A stretch of 64,000 nt of DNA, from assembly GCF_013260645.1 (NCBI RefSeq), contig NZ_CP053921.1:2053763-2117762 (forward strand). The letters run 5' to 3'. How positions within the stretch are numbered: the stretch's first letter is position 1; the number at the start of each line of letters is the position of its first letter. Of this stretch, positions 48,199 through 57,153 are shown piece after piece. The translations under genes were made by a program, and so were the position numbers. This DNA comes from Erythrobacter mangrovi. GTDB lineage: Bacteria > Pseudomonadota > Alphaproteobacteria > Sphingomonadales > Sphingomonadaceae. The notes under the pieces are model-generated. The model had not been told where the DNA came from and did not search any database. It saw only the letters and a program-made list of their open reading frames with translations.

Positions 48199-49136
48199 CA
48201 CCCGTTCTCCTTCGCGAAATTCTCGAGGTCTTCCATTGTGATCAGGCTGGTTGCCTGCGCGTCCTTGTCGATCCGGCCAACCATCGGGCCGAGCACCTTG
48301 CCACCCAGCTCGACGAAACGCTCGATGCCCGCAGCGCGCATGGCAAGCACGCTTTCGCGCCAGCGGACGCGGCCGGTCACCTGCTCGACCAGCAGGCGTT
48401 GTTCTTCCGCCGGGTCGGTCACGCGCGCGGCAGTGACGTTGGCGAACAGGGGAACAGTGAATGCGTGTGGCGGGGTCGCGGCAAGCGCTTCTTCCATGCG
48501 CCGCGCGGCCGGTTCCATCAGCGAGCAATGGAACGGGGCCGAAACGGGCAGCTTGATGCCGCGCTTGATGCCATGCTCCTTAGCCAGCTCGATCGCGCGG
48601 TCGATCGCCTCTGCATGGCCGGAGATAACGACCTGCGTGGGATCATTGTCATTGGCGACTTCGCAGACCTGGCCCTGTGCGGCGGCTTCGGCGAGCGCGG
48701 TAGCCTTCTCGATATCCGCGCCAAGGAGCGCAGCCATCGCGCCGACTCCGACTGGTACCGCGTCCTGCATCGCCATGCCGCGCAGCCGCAGCAGGCGGGC
48801 CGCATCGGCCAGCGAAAAGGCGCCCGCAGCGCATAGTGCGCTATATTCGCCCAGCGAGTGGCCCGCGACGCAATCCGCGGCGCTGGCAAGGACGATACCA
48901 AACTCCTTCTCGAGCACGCGCGCGGTCGCGACCGAATTGGCCATGATCGCGGGCTGCGCATTGGCAGTCATCGTCAGCTCGTCTTCCGGCCCATCCTTCA
49001 TCAGGCCGGAAAGGCTCTGCTCCAGCGCCTCGTCGACTTCCTGGAACACCTCGCGTGCATGCGCGCTGGCGGCGGCAAGCTCGACACCCATGCCGACCTT
49101 CTGGCTGCCCTGACCGGGGAAGATGAATGCAGTCAT
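48198..49136 (-). CDS. fabD: Malonyl-CoA:ACP transacylase FabD
   Basis: A 312-residue transacylase that loads malonyl groups onto acyl carrier protein. The N terminus TAFIFPGQGSQKVGMG, the nucleophile motif VAGHSLGEYSALCAAG with the catalytic serine near 92, and the histidine in SAPFHCSLMEPA (near 200) fit the family. It is 24 bases downstream of the ldcA stop region and one base from fabG, so it probably sits in a ldcA-fabD-fabG transcription unit. Confidence 0.96.
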   Translation of the reverse strand: MTAFIFPGQGSQKVGMGVELAAASAHAREVFQEVDEALEQSLSGLMKDGPEDELTMTANAQPAIMANSVATARVLEKEFGIVLASAADCVAGHSLGEYSALCAAGAFSLADAARLLRLRGMAMQDAVPVGVGAMAALLGADIEKATALAEAAAQGQVCEVANDNDPTQVVISGHAEAIDRAIELAKEHGIKRGIKLPVSAPFHCSLMEPAARRMEEALAATPPHAFTVPLFANVTAARVTDPAEEQRLLVEQVTGRVRWRESVLAMRAAGIERFVELGGKVLGPMVGRIDKDAQATSLITMEDLENFAKENG

Positions 49137-49160
49137 GTGAATCTCCTCAAGGTGGCGCGC

Positions 49161-49985
49161 TTAGGAGCGGGGCGCGCGGGCCTCAAGCCCGAAGGGGACA
49201 ATCCTGTTGGCAGCGTCATGCCCGATATCGGCGCGACCGAGATAGGGAATGCCGCTGCGTCGGCACCAATCCTGCGCAATGGCGATCTCGTCGGAGCCGA
49301 AGGGGCGATCGTTTTCAGGCACTTCGCTAATCCGTCCGAGCCGCAGACCGGCAATCCCGGCAAGGTGCTGGGTAATGTGGAAGAACAGGCGATCCATGGC
49401 ATAGAGATGCTCTGCCACTTCCTCGACCATCACGACGTGCCCGGTGAGGTCGGGCGCAAGCTCGGTTCCCACCAGCATCGCCAGCGTGGTGAGGTTGAAC
49501 GCGACTGCGGGCCGTTCGTCGAGGTGTGGTTCGAGGCCAATGTTGCTGCCGCCAAGCCAGTCGAGCGCACGGCCGATCGTTTCGGCACCGCCCTCTCGTC
49601 GGATATCGCCGGCAAGCGGTCCGTGGGCCACGCGCCCGATGCCGTGGCGATACAGCGCACCGAGCAGGAAACCGGTATCGGAATAGCCAAGGTAAGACTT
49701 GGCCCGCGCGACTGGGTTCATCGCAGCCACGGCCTGTGCGGCAATGCGGTTCGAACCATAGCCACCCATGGCGAACCACACCGCGTCGAAGCCGGGATCG
49801 TTGGCGCAGTCGAGCAAGGCTGCGAGCCGCGTCGCGTCATTCCCGGCAAAATGCCCCTCTTCGAGGAAGCACTGATCGTGGAACTGTACCTCGACATCGC
49901 TGCGCGCAGCCGCCAGCGCCTTGACGGCTTCGGCCCTTTCGCGCTTGAGCGGCTTTCCCGGGGCGCAGATCGCAATTCTGACCAT
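49161..49985 (-). CDS. ldcA: LD-carboxypeptidase, peptidase S66 (murein tetrapeptide)
   Basis: A 274-residue cytoplasmic serine peptidase that removes the terminal D-alanine from recycled murein tetrapeptides. Family marks: VRIAICAPGKPL start, WFAMGGYGSNRI, nucleophile serine in LGYSDTGFLLGALYRHG, the EEVAEHLYAMDRLFFH region with the glutamate, and a late GHDAANRIVPFG with the histidine. It is divergent from mpl, whose product uses the resulting tripeptide, with a 53-base shared promoter gap. ATG 49985 is preferred over a longer start. Confidence 0.88.
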   Translation of the reverse strand: MVRIAICAPGKPLKRERAEAVKALAAARSDVEVQFHDQCFLEEGHFAGNDATRLAALLDCANDPGFDAVWFAMGGYGSNRIAAQAVAAMNPVARAKSYLGYSDTGFLLGALYRHGIGRVAHGPLAGDIRREGGAETIGRALDWLGGSNIGLEPHLDERPAVAFNLTTLAMLVGTELAPDLTGHVVMVEEVAEHLYAMDRLFFHITQHLAGIAGLRLGRISEVPENDRPFGSDEIAIAQDWCRRSGIPYLGRADIGHDAANRIVPFGLEARAPRS

Positions 49986-50038
49986 GTGCCCTGCTAGCGC
50001 GCTTGTGTTGGCGGGCACAACTCAATAGCTGCTCCGGC

Positions 50039-51466
50039 ATGACGGATATGCCCACCCCCGAAGAGCTTTTCACGCGCCCGTTCTTCTTCTGCGGTATCGG
50101 TGGTTCGGGAATGCTGCCCCTAGCCCAGATCGTGCTGGGCCGCGGGGCGAAAGTCGAAGGATCCGACCGTAGCCACGACCAGGGTCGCACCCCGGAAAAA
50201 TTCGCCGCAATGGAAAGTCAGGGGTTCGTGCTGCACCCGCAAGATGGCAGTGGCATAATCTCGCCGGACCAGGTGTTGGTGGCGAGCGCGGCGATCGAAG
50301 ACACCGTGCCCGAAATCCAGCGCGCCAATGCGCTCGATTGCCTGCGCCTCTCGCGCGCCGAGCTCAACTCGATCCTGTTCAACACCAGTGGCGCGGGCCT
50401 CGCCGTCGCAGGCACCAGCGGCAAGTCGACCGTCACCGGAATGCTCGGCTGGATTCTTCATGCCGTCGGCCGCGATCCCACGATCATGAACGGCGCGGTG
50501 ATGAAGAATTTCGTCTCGCCCGAACGCCCCTACGCCAGCGCGGTGATCGGCGGACGGGCGATCTATGTCAGCGAAGTCGACGAAAGCGATGGCTCGATCG
50601 CGCTCTACCGCCCGGCGGTGGGTGTGCTGCTCAACGTCAGCCTCGACCACAAGAGCATGGAAGAATTGCGCCAGCTCTTCGCTGATTACCTGGCGCGCAG
50701 CCGCATCTCGGTGATCAATGCCGACGACCCCGAAGCATTGGCACTGTTGCCGCATGCGAAGGAGGTAATCACCTTCGGCATCGAGCAGGAGAAGGCGCAG
50801 ATCGGAATCCTCCCCGGAACGATCGCCGAAGGGCCGGTACGGCAGGCGGCGATGGTGATCGACCGCCATGACGGATCGGAACACGCCCTGCGCCTCAACC
50901 TGCCCGGGCGCCACAACCTTTCGAACGCGCTCGCTGCGATTGCAGGTGCCGCGGCCGCGGGGATCCCGGTGGCGAGGGCGGTTGAGGCATTGGGAAGCTT
51001 CGCAGGGCTGGCACGTCGTTTCGATATCGTCGGGACGACATCGTCCGGCATCACGGTAATCGACGATTTCGGCCACAATCCGGAAAAATGCGCTGCGACC
51101 CTGCGCACGCTCAAATCCCATCCCGGGCGGGTCATCGCGTTCTTCCAGCCCCACGGATATGGGCCATTGCACCAGATGGGCGACGAGCTGGCGGAAACCT
51201 TCGCGCGCGAACTGGGCCCCGACGACCTCACGATCCTGTGCGATCCGGTCTATTTCGGCGGAACGGTCGATCGAAGCGTCGGTAGCGAGCGGATCGTCGG
51301 GCTGATCGAACAGGCAGGGGGGCGCGCCGAGTACATCCCGGCTCGCGATGATGTCGCCGCCTTTATCGCCGAGCGCGCGCAACCGGGAGACCGGATAGTG
51401 GTCATGGGCGCACGCGACGACACGCTCAGCGAATTCGCCAAGGGCCTGCTGCGGCGTCTTTCCTAG
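50039..51466 (+). CDS. mpl: Murein peptide ligase (UDP-MurNAc:L-Ala-D-Glu-mDAP ligase)
   Basis: A 475-residue Mur ligase family enzyme, ATP-dependent. It carries the glycine loop FFFCGIGGSGMLPLAQ at the N terminus, the P-loop AVAGTSGKSTVTGML, and EVDESDGSIALYRP in the central domain, plus VIDDFGHNPEKC near residue 340. It is MurC-like, and placement beside ldcA argues for Mpl, which reattaches recycled tripeptide to UDP-MurNAc. The alternative is a second MurC; the rest of the mur cluster is absent here. It converges with the GST gene with a four-base overlap. Confidence 0.82.
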   Translation: MTDMPTPEELFTRPFFFCGIGGSGMLPLAQIVLGRGAKVEGSDRSHDQGRTPEKFAAMESQGFVLHPQDGSGIISPDQVLVASAAIEDTVPEIQRANALDCLRLSRAELNSILFNTSGAGLAVAGTSGKSTVTGMLGWILHAVGRDPTIMNGAVMKNFVSPERPYASAVIGGRAIYVSEVDESDGSIALYRPAVGVLLNVSLDHKSMEELRQLFADYLARSRISVINADDPEALALLPHAKEVITFGIEQEKAQIGILPGTIAEGPVRQAAMVIDRHDGSEHALRLNLPGRHNLSNALAAIAGAAAAGIPVARAVEALGSFAGLARRFDIVGTTSSGITVIDDFGHNPEKCAATLRTLKSHPGRVIAFFQPHGYGPLHQMGDELAETFARELGPDDLTILCDPVYFGGTVDRSVGSERIVGLIEQAGGRAEYIPARDDVAAFIAERAQPGDRIVVMGARDDTLSEFAKGLLRRLS

Positions 51467-52101
51467 ATCGCGGCCGGTCCTGCGGCCTCACGTTCCCACG
51501 CACGCCTGAACCCATCCCTCGCCCTCAGGCGCTCACGATAGGCCTTCAGGTTTTCGGGCACGCCTTCGTCGAGCCCGACGCTTTCGGCGAGCACTAGCGC
51601 GTAACCGCAGCAAATATCGGCCACGGTAAAGCGGTCGGCGCACAGGAACTCGCGGCTTTCCAAGCGCTGTTCAAGCTTCACCAACCGCTTCCAGAACCAC
51701 TTGGCGTAGGCTTCACCCGCTTCCTGCAGCCCCTTGTCCTTCTCGAACAGGACGAAGCGCATATAGACCGTCTGCGGGAAGGTGATCGTCGCATCGGCGT
51801 GGTAGGTGAAATCGCAATAGGCCGCATAGTCCGCCTCGCCAGCCGCAATCGCCAGGTCGGTATAGCCGTCCTTCGTCGCGAGATAATGGGCGATCGCGCA
51901 ACTCTCGGTCATGCGCACATCGCCTTCGATTAGCAGCGGCACGGTGCCGAGCGGATTGAGCTCGAGGTATTCGGGTGCAAGGAAACGCGGTGGGAACGGC
52001 AGCATCCTGAGATCGATGTCGACCCCGGCCTCCTCCGCCGCCCAGGTCGCCCGGAAACCCCGCGATCGGGCACAGGTGTAGAGGGTCGGCCGCTCCGCCA
52101 T
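51463..52101 (-). CDS. Glutathione S-transferase family protein
   Basis: A 212-residue GST: thioredoxin-fold N-terminal domain (PTLYTCARSRGFRATWAAEEAG, then NPLGTVPLLIEGDVRMTESCAIAHYL with the glutathione-binding ES pair) and an all-helical C-terminal domain (FLCADRFTVADICCGYAL, the capping box). The first-helix residue is Cys/Ser-like rather than a clear Tyr, so it may be a beta-type enzyme. It starts one base after the DUF808 stop, so the two are co-transcribed. Confidence 0.9.
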   Translation of the reverse strand: MAERPTLYTCARSRGFRATWAAEEAGVDIDLRMLPFPPRFLAPEYLELNPLGTVPLLIEGDVRMTESCAIAHYLATKDGYTDLAIAAGEADYAAYCDFTYHADATITFPQTVYMRFVLFEKDKGLQEAGEAYAKWFWKRLVKLEQRLESREFLCADRFTVADICCGYALVLAESVGLDEGVPENLKAYRERLRARDGFRRAWEREAAGPAAI

Positions 52102-52102
52102 G

Positions 52103-53044
52103 TCAGTGACTCGCCCCAATCTTCAGCACCTTGTGCAGCAGCACCGCGATCGCGTAGCCCAGCACCAGCCCGACACCCGCTGAGAGCGCGGCATAGGTAA
52201 GCCATCCCAGCACACCGCTCAGGGCTCCGGTGGCAAGTTCGACCGCATGCTGGATGCCATGCGCGAGTTCGGCCGGGCCATGAAGGCCGAGCTCTTCCAA
52301 ACCGTGCAGGATGATGCCGCCGCCGACCCACAACATCGCCACCGTTCCAACGGTCGAGAGCACCGTCAACACCTTGGGCATCGCATTGACCAGCCAGCGC
52401 CCGAAGCGCCTGGTCGATTCCCGCTCACGCTCGGCAAGGTGCAGGCCGATATCGTCCATCTTCACGATCAGCGCGACCGCGCCATAGATGCATACTGTAA
52501 TCGCCACTCCGACCAGCGCCAGCACGCCGGCTCGGACAAGCAGCGTCTCGTCGGCCACGGTCGACAGCGTGATCGCCATGATTTCCGCTGAAAGGATCAG
52601 GTCGGTACGGATCGCACCGGAAACGCGCTGTTTCTCGAACAGCGCCATGTCCTCGATCGGGTCCTCGAGCGTTTCGCCATGCTCCTCGCCGGTCAGCCAC
52701 TCCATAACCTTTTCGGCGCCCTCATAGCTGAGATAGGCGCCGCCGAGCATGAGCAGCGGGGTGATCGACCAGGGTAGGAATGCACTGAGGAGAAGCGCCG
52801 CGGGCAGTAGGATCACCAGCTTGTTGAACAAGCTCCCACGCGTGATCTTTGCAATGATGGGTAGCTCACGGTCAGGCGTGAACCCGGTAATATAATTCGG
52901 CGTCACCGCGGCGTCGTCGATCACAACCCCGGCGGCCTTTGACCCCGCCTTGCTCGCGGCCACGCCAACGTCGTCGACCGAGGCCGCCGCAGCACGCGCA
53001 ATCACTGCCACATCGTCGAGCAGTGCAACCAACCCACCTGGCAC
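52103..53044 (-). CDS. DUF808 (YedI-like) membrane protein
   Basis: A 313-residue inner-membrane protein of the DUF808 family. The segment GLVALLDDVAVIARAAAASVDDVG at the start, AAVTPNYITGFTPDRELPIIAKITRGSL near 50-75, and several hydrophobic helices at 82-100, 152-190 and 235-255 match. Function unknown. GTG 53044 is preceded by AAGGAGAC at good spacing, which fixes the start; an upstream frame extension would be out of family. It heads a DUF808-GST unit. Confidence 0.85.
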   Translation of the reverse strand: MPGGLVALLDDVAVIARAAAASVDDVGVAASKAGSKAAGVVIDDAAVTPNYITGFTPDRELPIIAKITRGSLFNKLVILLPAALLLSAFLPWSITPLLMLGGAYLSYEGAEKVMEWLTGEEHGETLEDPIEDMALFEKQRVSGAIRTDLILSAEIMAITLSTVADETLLVRAGVLALVGVAITVCIYGAVALIVKMDDIGLHLAERERESTRRFGRWLVNAMPKVLTVLSTVGTVAMLWVGGGIILHGLEELGLHGPAELAHGIQHAVELATGALSGVLGWLTYAALSAGVGLVLGYAIAVLLHKVLKIGASH

Positions 53045-53149
53045 ACATGTCTCCTTTGCATGAAGGCCCCCTGCGCCCCTGCCCTGCCTAATGCCCGGCC
53101 GCAAGCCTTGCATTCTCCGTCAATCCCGTTATGTGCGCGCATCCCTCGC

Positions 53150-53248
53150 TTCCGGGCCCACCGGAATCTAGGGATTCGAAGAAAGCCGGAGGGGCCCCGC
53201 AATCCCGCGGATCAGCCAGCGATCGGCCCGAAGTGAAAGGACAAGCAC
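53150..53248 (+). promoter_or_regulatory. Structured leader of the rpsF operon (possible S6:S18 site)
   Basis: Just upstream of rpsF are TTCCGG/CCGGAA (53150-53166, 5-base loop GCCCA), GGGATT (53171-53176) paired with AATCCC (53201-53206), and GGGGCCCC. In many bacteria the S6:S18 complex represses its own operon through a leader stem-loop with a CCG loop. The arrangement here is suggestive but I could not fit the consensus. Confidence 0.3.
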
Positions 53249-53614
53249 ATGGCTCTGTACGAGCACGTGTTCCTTGCGCGCCAGGATCTGAGTCAGGCTC
53301 AGGTCGACGCCTTGGCGGCGCAGGCTACTGAGATTGTCGAGGCGAATAACGGCAAGGTCACCAAGACCGAGACCTGGGGCCTCAAGAACCTCGCCTACAA
53401 GATCGACCGCAACCGCAAAGCGCACTTTGTGCTGCTCAACATCGAGGGCCCCGGCTCCGTCGTTGCCGAGCTCGAGCGCCAGACCCGCATCAACGAAGAC
53501 GTGATCCGTTATATGACGATCGCCGTCGACGAACATGAAACCGGCCCGTCGGTCATGATGCGCAAGAACGAACGCGACAAGAAGCGTCGCGAAACCCGTG
53601 AGGAGCGCGACTGA
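53249..53614 (+). CDS. rpsF: 30S ribosomal protein S6
   Basis: A 121-residue ribosomal protein that pairs with S18 on the 30S platform. It starts [20 protein letters not shown], has the conserved [14 protein letters not shown] and [15 protein letters not shown], and a charged C-terminal tail ([16 protein letters not shown]). AAAGGA precedes the ATG. It overlaps rpsR by one base and is the first gene of rpsF-rpsR-rplI. Confidence 0.97.
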   Translation: MALYEHVFLARQDLSQAQVDALAAQATEIVEANNGKVTKTETWGLKNLAYKIDRNRKAHFVLLNIEGPGSVVAELERQTRINEDVIRYMTIAVDEHETGPSVMMRKNERDKKRRETREERD

Positions 53615-53838
53615 TGGCCCGCCCGTTTTTCCGCCGCCGCAAGTCCTGCCCGTTCTCGGGCAAGAACGCACCCGTGATCGACTACAAGGACGTTCGTCTG
53701 CTCCAGGGCTTCATGTCCGAGCGTGGCAAGATCGTTCCCAGCCGCATCACCGCCGTCAGCGCCAAGAAGCAGCGTGAGCTCGCCAAGGCGATCAAGCGCG
53801 CACGCCAGATCGGCCTGCTGCCCTACATCGTGAAGTAA
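53614..53838 (+). CDS. rpsR: 30S ribosomal protein S18
   Basis: A 74-residue ribosomal protein. [34 protein letters not shown] and [20 protein letters not shown] are diagnostic. ATG overlaps the rpsF stop as TGATG. It forms the central S6:S18 pair. Confidence 0.97.
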   Translation: MARPFFRRRKSCPFSGKNAPVIDYKDVRLLQGFMSERGKIVPSRITAVSAKKQRELAKAIKRARQIGLLPYIVK

Positions 53839-53851
53839 GAGGAGAAGGCAC

Positions 53852-54457
53852 ATGGATATCATCCTCCTCGAACGTATCGAGAAGCTCGGCACCATCGGTG
53901 ACGTCGTCACCGTCAAGGACGGCTACGCCCGCAACTTCCTGCTCCCGCAGAAGAAGGCCCTTCGCGCCAACGAAGCCAACAAGAAGGTCTTCGAAGCCAA
54001 CCGCGATCGCCTGGAAAAGGAAAACGCCGAACGTCGCGTTGTCGCCGAGAAGGCTGGCGAGAAGGTCGACGGCGTCGAGATCGTCCTGATCCGCTCTTCC
54101 TCGAACGCTGGCCAGCTTTACGGCTCGGTCAATGTGCGCGACATCGCGATTGCGCTGGCCGAACAGGGCCACGACATCGACAAGAAGCAGGTCATCATGG
54201 GCCACCCGATCAAGACCCTGGGCATGCACGACGTTCGCGTCGACTTGCACCCGGAAGTCTCGGTCACGATCAAGGCCAACGTGGCGCGTTCGGACGATGA
54301 AGCCGAACTGCAGCGCCAGGGCGTCGACGTGATGGCTCAGATGTTCGAAGACGACAAGGCAGCCGAAGGCGGCTCGGGCTTCACCGAAGCCGTCGACCCG
54401 ACGCTTGAGCCCGGCGAAATTCCCGCCGACATGCTCGAAGGCGGGGACGAAGCCTGA
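53852..54457 (+). CDS. rplI: 50S ribosomal protein L9
   Basis: A 201-residue L9, longer than the E. coli protein because of an acidic C-terminal extension (DDKAAEGGSGFTEAVDPTLE) that is common in alphaproteobacteria. The N-terminal DIILLERIEKLGTIGDVV and VKDGYARNFLLPQKKALRA form the RNA-binding domain. GAGGAGA lies upstream, 13 bases from rpsR. A strong hairpin terminator follows. Confidence 0.97.
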   Translation: MDIILLERIEKLGTIGDVVTVKDGYARNFLLPQKKALRANEANKKVFEANRDRLEKENAERRVVAEKAGEKVDGVEIVLIRSSSNAGQLYGSVNVRDIAIALAEQGHDIDKKQVIMGHPIKTLGMHDVRVDLHPEVSVTIKANVARSDDEAELQRQGVDVMAQMFEDDKAAEGGSGFTEAVDPTLEPGEIPADMLEGGDEA

Positions 54458-54483
54458 GGCTTCCGCCCACCTTGACGCCAACA

Positions 54484-54519
54484 AAAAGGGGCGCGATCCG
54501 AAAGGGTCGCGCCCCTTTT
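54484..54519 (+). terminator. Intrinsic terminator of the rpsF-rpsR-rplI operon
   Basis: A perfect 13-base stem, AAAAGGGGCGCGA (54484-54496) and TCGCGCCCCTTTT (54507-54519), with a 10-base loop and a T-run on the right arm. It follows rplI by 26 bases and is symmetrical enough to act in both directions. Confidence 0.92.
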
Positions 54520-54585
54520 GTAATACACCCCTGCCATGTGGCATGGGACAAAACCGATAAACACAAGAGGCAGGAGTAAACGCCC

Positions 54586-56025
54586 ATGGAATCTATCGAC
54601 CGCATTCTCGACCGGCTCGAGAAAGTCTACGACGCGGCCGTCAAGCGGCTGCGTGAGGATGTCATTGCCTTCGGTCGCACGCGCGACCTTCCCGCGCCCG
54701 AACGGCGCGCCGACGGCAGCTACGCCTATCCTGAGCTGCGCCTGCGCTTTCGCGGCGGCGACCAGCCAGAGGATCGCAACCGCGCCTTCGGGCGACTCAA
54801 TGCGCCGGGGCTGTACACCACCACAGTTACCCGCCCCGCGCTGTTTCGCGACTATCTCAAGGAGCAGCTCGAGCTGATCTCCTCGAACTACGAGGTTGAG
54901 GTCGAGGTCGGCTCTTCGCAGCAGGAAATCCCTTTCCCCTATGTGCTCGACGGGGAGGCCAGCGCTGTCCTGGTTGGGGTCGACCCCAATGCCATCGCGC
55001 GGCACTTCCCCTCAACGGAGCTGGCTGACATCGGCGACGAACTTGCCGACGGCATCATCCTGGGCGGCGTGGACGATCCGATCCCGCTGTCACTCTTCGA
55101 CGGACTACGAACCGACTTCAGCCTGGCGCGTCTCGCCCACTACACCGGCACCGCGCCCGAGCACTTCCAACGCTTCATCCTGTTCACGAACTATCATCGC
55201 TATGTCGATGAATTCGTTGATTGGGCTGGCTCGCAACTCGGCTCAAACGGTTACACCGCCCTGGCCGGCGCGGGTGGACTGTTGCTGACCGAGAAAACCG
55301 AGAATGCGCGCGCGCAGCTCTCCGACACCGCATGGCGGCGGCACCAGATGCCGGCCTACCACCTCGTTGGCCCCGACCATGAGGGCATCACGCTGGTCAA
55401 CATCGGCGTCGGCCCGTCCAACGCCAAGACCATCTGCGATCACCTCGCTGTCCTGCGGCCCGAGGCGTGGTTGATGATCGGACACTGCGGCGGTCTGCGC
55501 CCAAGCCAGAAGATCGGCGACTACGTGCTCGCCCATGCCTATCTGCGCGACGATCATGTGCTCGATCCGGTACTTCCGCCCGAAATCCCCCTTCCCGCCA
55601 TCGCCGAGGTCCAGCAGGCGCTGGCGAAGGCGGCGGAGATGGTCTCAGGCGAGCATGGCGCCGACCTCAAGAGGCGGATGCGTACGGGCACTGTCGTCAC
55701 CACCGACGATCGCAACTGGGAGCTTCGTTACACGCAGTCGGCCCATCGCATGTCGCTGAGCCGTGCGGTTGGCGTCGATATGGAAAGCGCCACCATTGCC
55801 GGCCAGGGTTATCGCTTCCGCGTCCCCTATGGCACACTGCTGTGCGTATCCGACAAGCCGCTCCATGGCGAAATCAAGCTGCCGGGCCAGGCGAACAAGT
55901 TCTACGAGGAGGCGATTGCCGCCCACCTCGAGATTGGTGTTACCGCCTGCCGTCTCTTGCGTGACGAAGGGCCCCGCTTGCACAGCCGCAAACTGCGCGC
56001 TTTCAACGAACCGCCGTTCCGGTGA
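54586..56025 (+). CDS. amn: AMP nucleosidase
   Basis: A 479-residue enzyme that cleaves AMP to adenine and ribose 5-phosphate, balancing adenylates. The N-terminal domain of about 190 residues is typical of the bacterial Amn. The C-terminal nucleoside phosphorylase fold includes VNIGVGPSNAKTICDHLAVL, MIGHCGGLRPSQKIGDYVLA and GVDMESATIAGQGYRFRVPY with the active-site acid, then LCVSDKPLHGEIKLPGQAN. CAGGAG precedes the ATG. The SDR gene follows 28 bases downstream. Confidence 0.93.
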   Translation: MESIDRILDRLEKVYDAAVKRLREDVIAFGRTRDLPAPERRADGSYAYPELRLRFRGGDQPEDRNRAFGRLNAPGLYTTTVTRPALFRDYLKEQLELISSNYEVEVEVGSSQQEIPFPYVLDGEASAVLVGVDPNAIARHFPSTELADIGDELADGIILGGVDDPIPLSLFDGLRTDFSLARLAHYTGTAPEHFQRFILFTNYHRYVDEFVDWAGSQLGSNGYTALAGAGGLLLTEKTENARAQLSDTAWRRHQMPAYHLVGPDHEGITLVNIGVGPSNAKTICDHLAVLRPEAWLMIGHCGGLRPSQKIGDYVLAHAYLRDDHVLDPVLPPEIPLPAIAEVQQALAKAAEMVSGEHGADLKRRMRTGTVVTTDDRNWELRYTQSAHRMSLSRAVGVDMESATIAGQGYRFRVPYGTLLCVSDKPLHGEIKLPGQANKFYEEAIAAHLEIGVTACRLLRDEGPRLHSRKLRAFNEPPFR

Positions 56026-56053
56026 TAAGGCTCCCCTGAAGAAGGGGAAATTC

Positions 56054-56827
56054 ATGAGCAAGGCAGATAACCGTTCGCGCTCGATTGCGGGCCGCGTGGC
56101 CATCGTCACCGGCGCGGCGAGCGGCATGGGCCGTGCGACCGCGAAGCTCTTCGCAGCCGAAGGCGCCAGGGTCGCCGTGACCGATCTCGACTTCGCGGCC
56201 TGCCAGGCTGTGGCTCGCGAATGCGGAACGAACGCGCTGCCCTATGCGCTCGACGTGGCCGATGCCGAAGCAATCGCCAGGGTCGTGATTCAGGTGGCGG
56301 AGGATTTCGGAGGCATCGACATCCTCGTCAACAATGCCGGTGTGTCCAGCTTCTGCCCGCTCGACCAGGGTGACGCCTACGATGAAATCTGGGCAAGAGC
56401 GCTGGCAGTAATGCTGACCGCGCACCAGCGCATGGTCCGCGCGGCGCTGCCCTATCTTCGCAAGAGCGATGCCGCGCGCATCGTGAACATCGCCTCTACC
56501 GAGGGCCTCGGCGCGACCCCTGGCGACACTCCCTATGTCGCGGCCAAGACCGGGGTGACCGGATTAACGCGCGGCCTCGCGGTCGATCTCGGCCCGGAGG
56601 GAATCACGGTGAACTGTATCTGCCCCGGCCCGATCAGCACGGCGATGACGCAAGGCGTGCCCGACGAACACAAGATCATCTTTGCCAAGCGACGCACCGC
56701 CTTGAAACGCTACGGCGACCCCGAGGAAGTGGCCCACATGACCCTGTCACTGGTGCTGCCAGCTGCCAGCTACATCACCGGCGCGGTAATTCCTGTCGAT
56801 GGCGGCCTGATGGCACGGAATGCTTAG
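56054..56827 (+). CDS. Short-chain dehydrogenase/reductase
   Basis: A 257-residue SDR oxidoreductase with TGAASGMG cofactor loop, NNAGVSSF, the catalytic serine in NIASTEG, and YVAAK active-site tyrosine and lysine, ending ITGAVIPVDGGLMARN. The aspartate in DLDFAACQ suggests NAD preference. Substrate unknown. AGGGGAA is upstream of ATG 56054; a longer open frame inside amn is out of register with that gene. Its last codon overlaps the end of the interrupted YbjN-like gene on the other strand. Confidence 0.9.
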   Translation: MSKADNRSRSIAGRVAIVTGAASGMGRATAKLFAAEGARVAVTDLDFAACQAVARECGTNALPYALDVADAEAIARVVIQVAEDFGGIDILVNNAGVSSFCPLDQGDAYDEIWARALAVMLTAHQRMVRAALPYLRKSDAARIVNIASTEGLGATPGDTPYVAAKTGVTGLTRGLAVDLGPEGITVNCICPGPISTAMTQGVPDEHKIIFAKRRTALKRYGDPEEVAHMTLSLVLPAASYITGAVIPVDGGLMARNA

Positions 56828-57153
56828 ACTTCAGTCGCAGCTTCCTCGGCTGCATCGGCGGCAGCGTCTTCGGGAAAAACCACACCGCCGGCGAACTGCA
56901 GTTCAGAACAGCCGCCGTGCGTCGTCTCGTCGCATCCGTAAAACGCGATGTCCGCTTCCCAGCCACCCAGCTCGATGTGGATGATCGGGTCGTTACAGGA
57001 GTCCTAGTCGAGCGTCGGTTCATGAACCGCGATTTCAAGCAACGAGACGATGCCTTGAGGATCGCTGGCGGTCACCATGGGATCTGTCGCCACGGCCGGA
57101 CCGGAAAGAACAAGTCCGCAGGCGGCAACCAGCATCGATACTCGGCGCATCAT
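56824..57153 (-). pseudogene. YbjN-like exported protein gene interrupted by an in-frame amber codon
   Basis: Read on the minus strand from ATG 57153, this is a 110-codon gene with a signal peptide (RVSMLVAACGLVLSGPAVA) and a DPMVTASDPQGIVSLLE start like small exported YbjN-type proteins. TAG stands at codon 50 (complement 57004-57006). The same frame then continues without a break to TAA through DSCNDPIIHIELGGWEADIA, FYGCDETTHGGCSELQF and an acidic tail, which retains the family-like FYGC element. So one point mutation has split an otherwise intact gene. It overlaps the rimK stop as ATGA, with GGGAAGGG upstream. Readthrough cannot be excluded. Confidence 0.7.
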
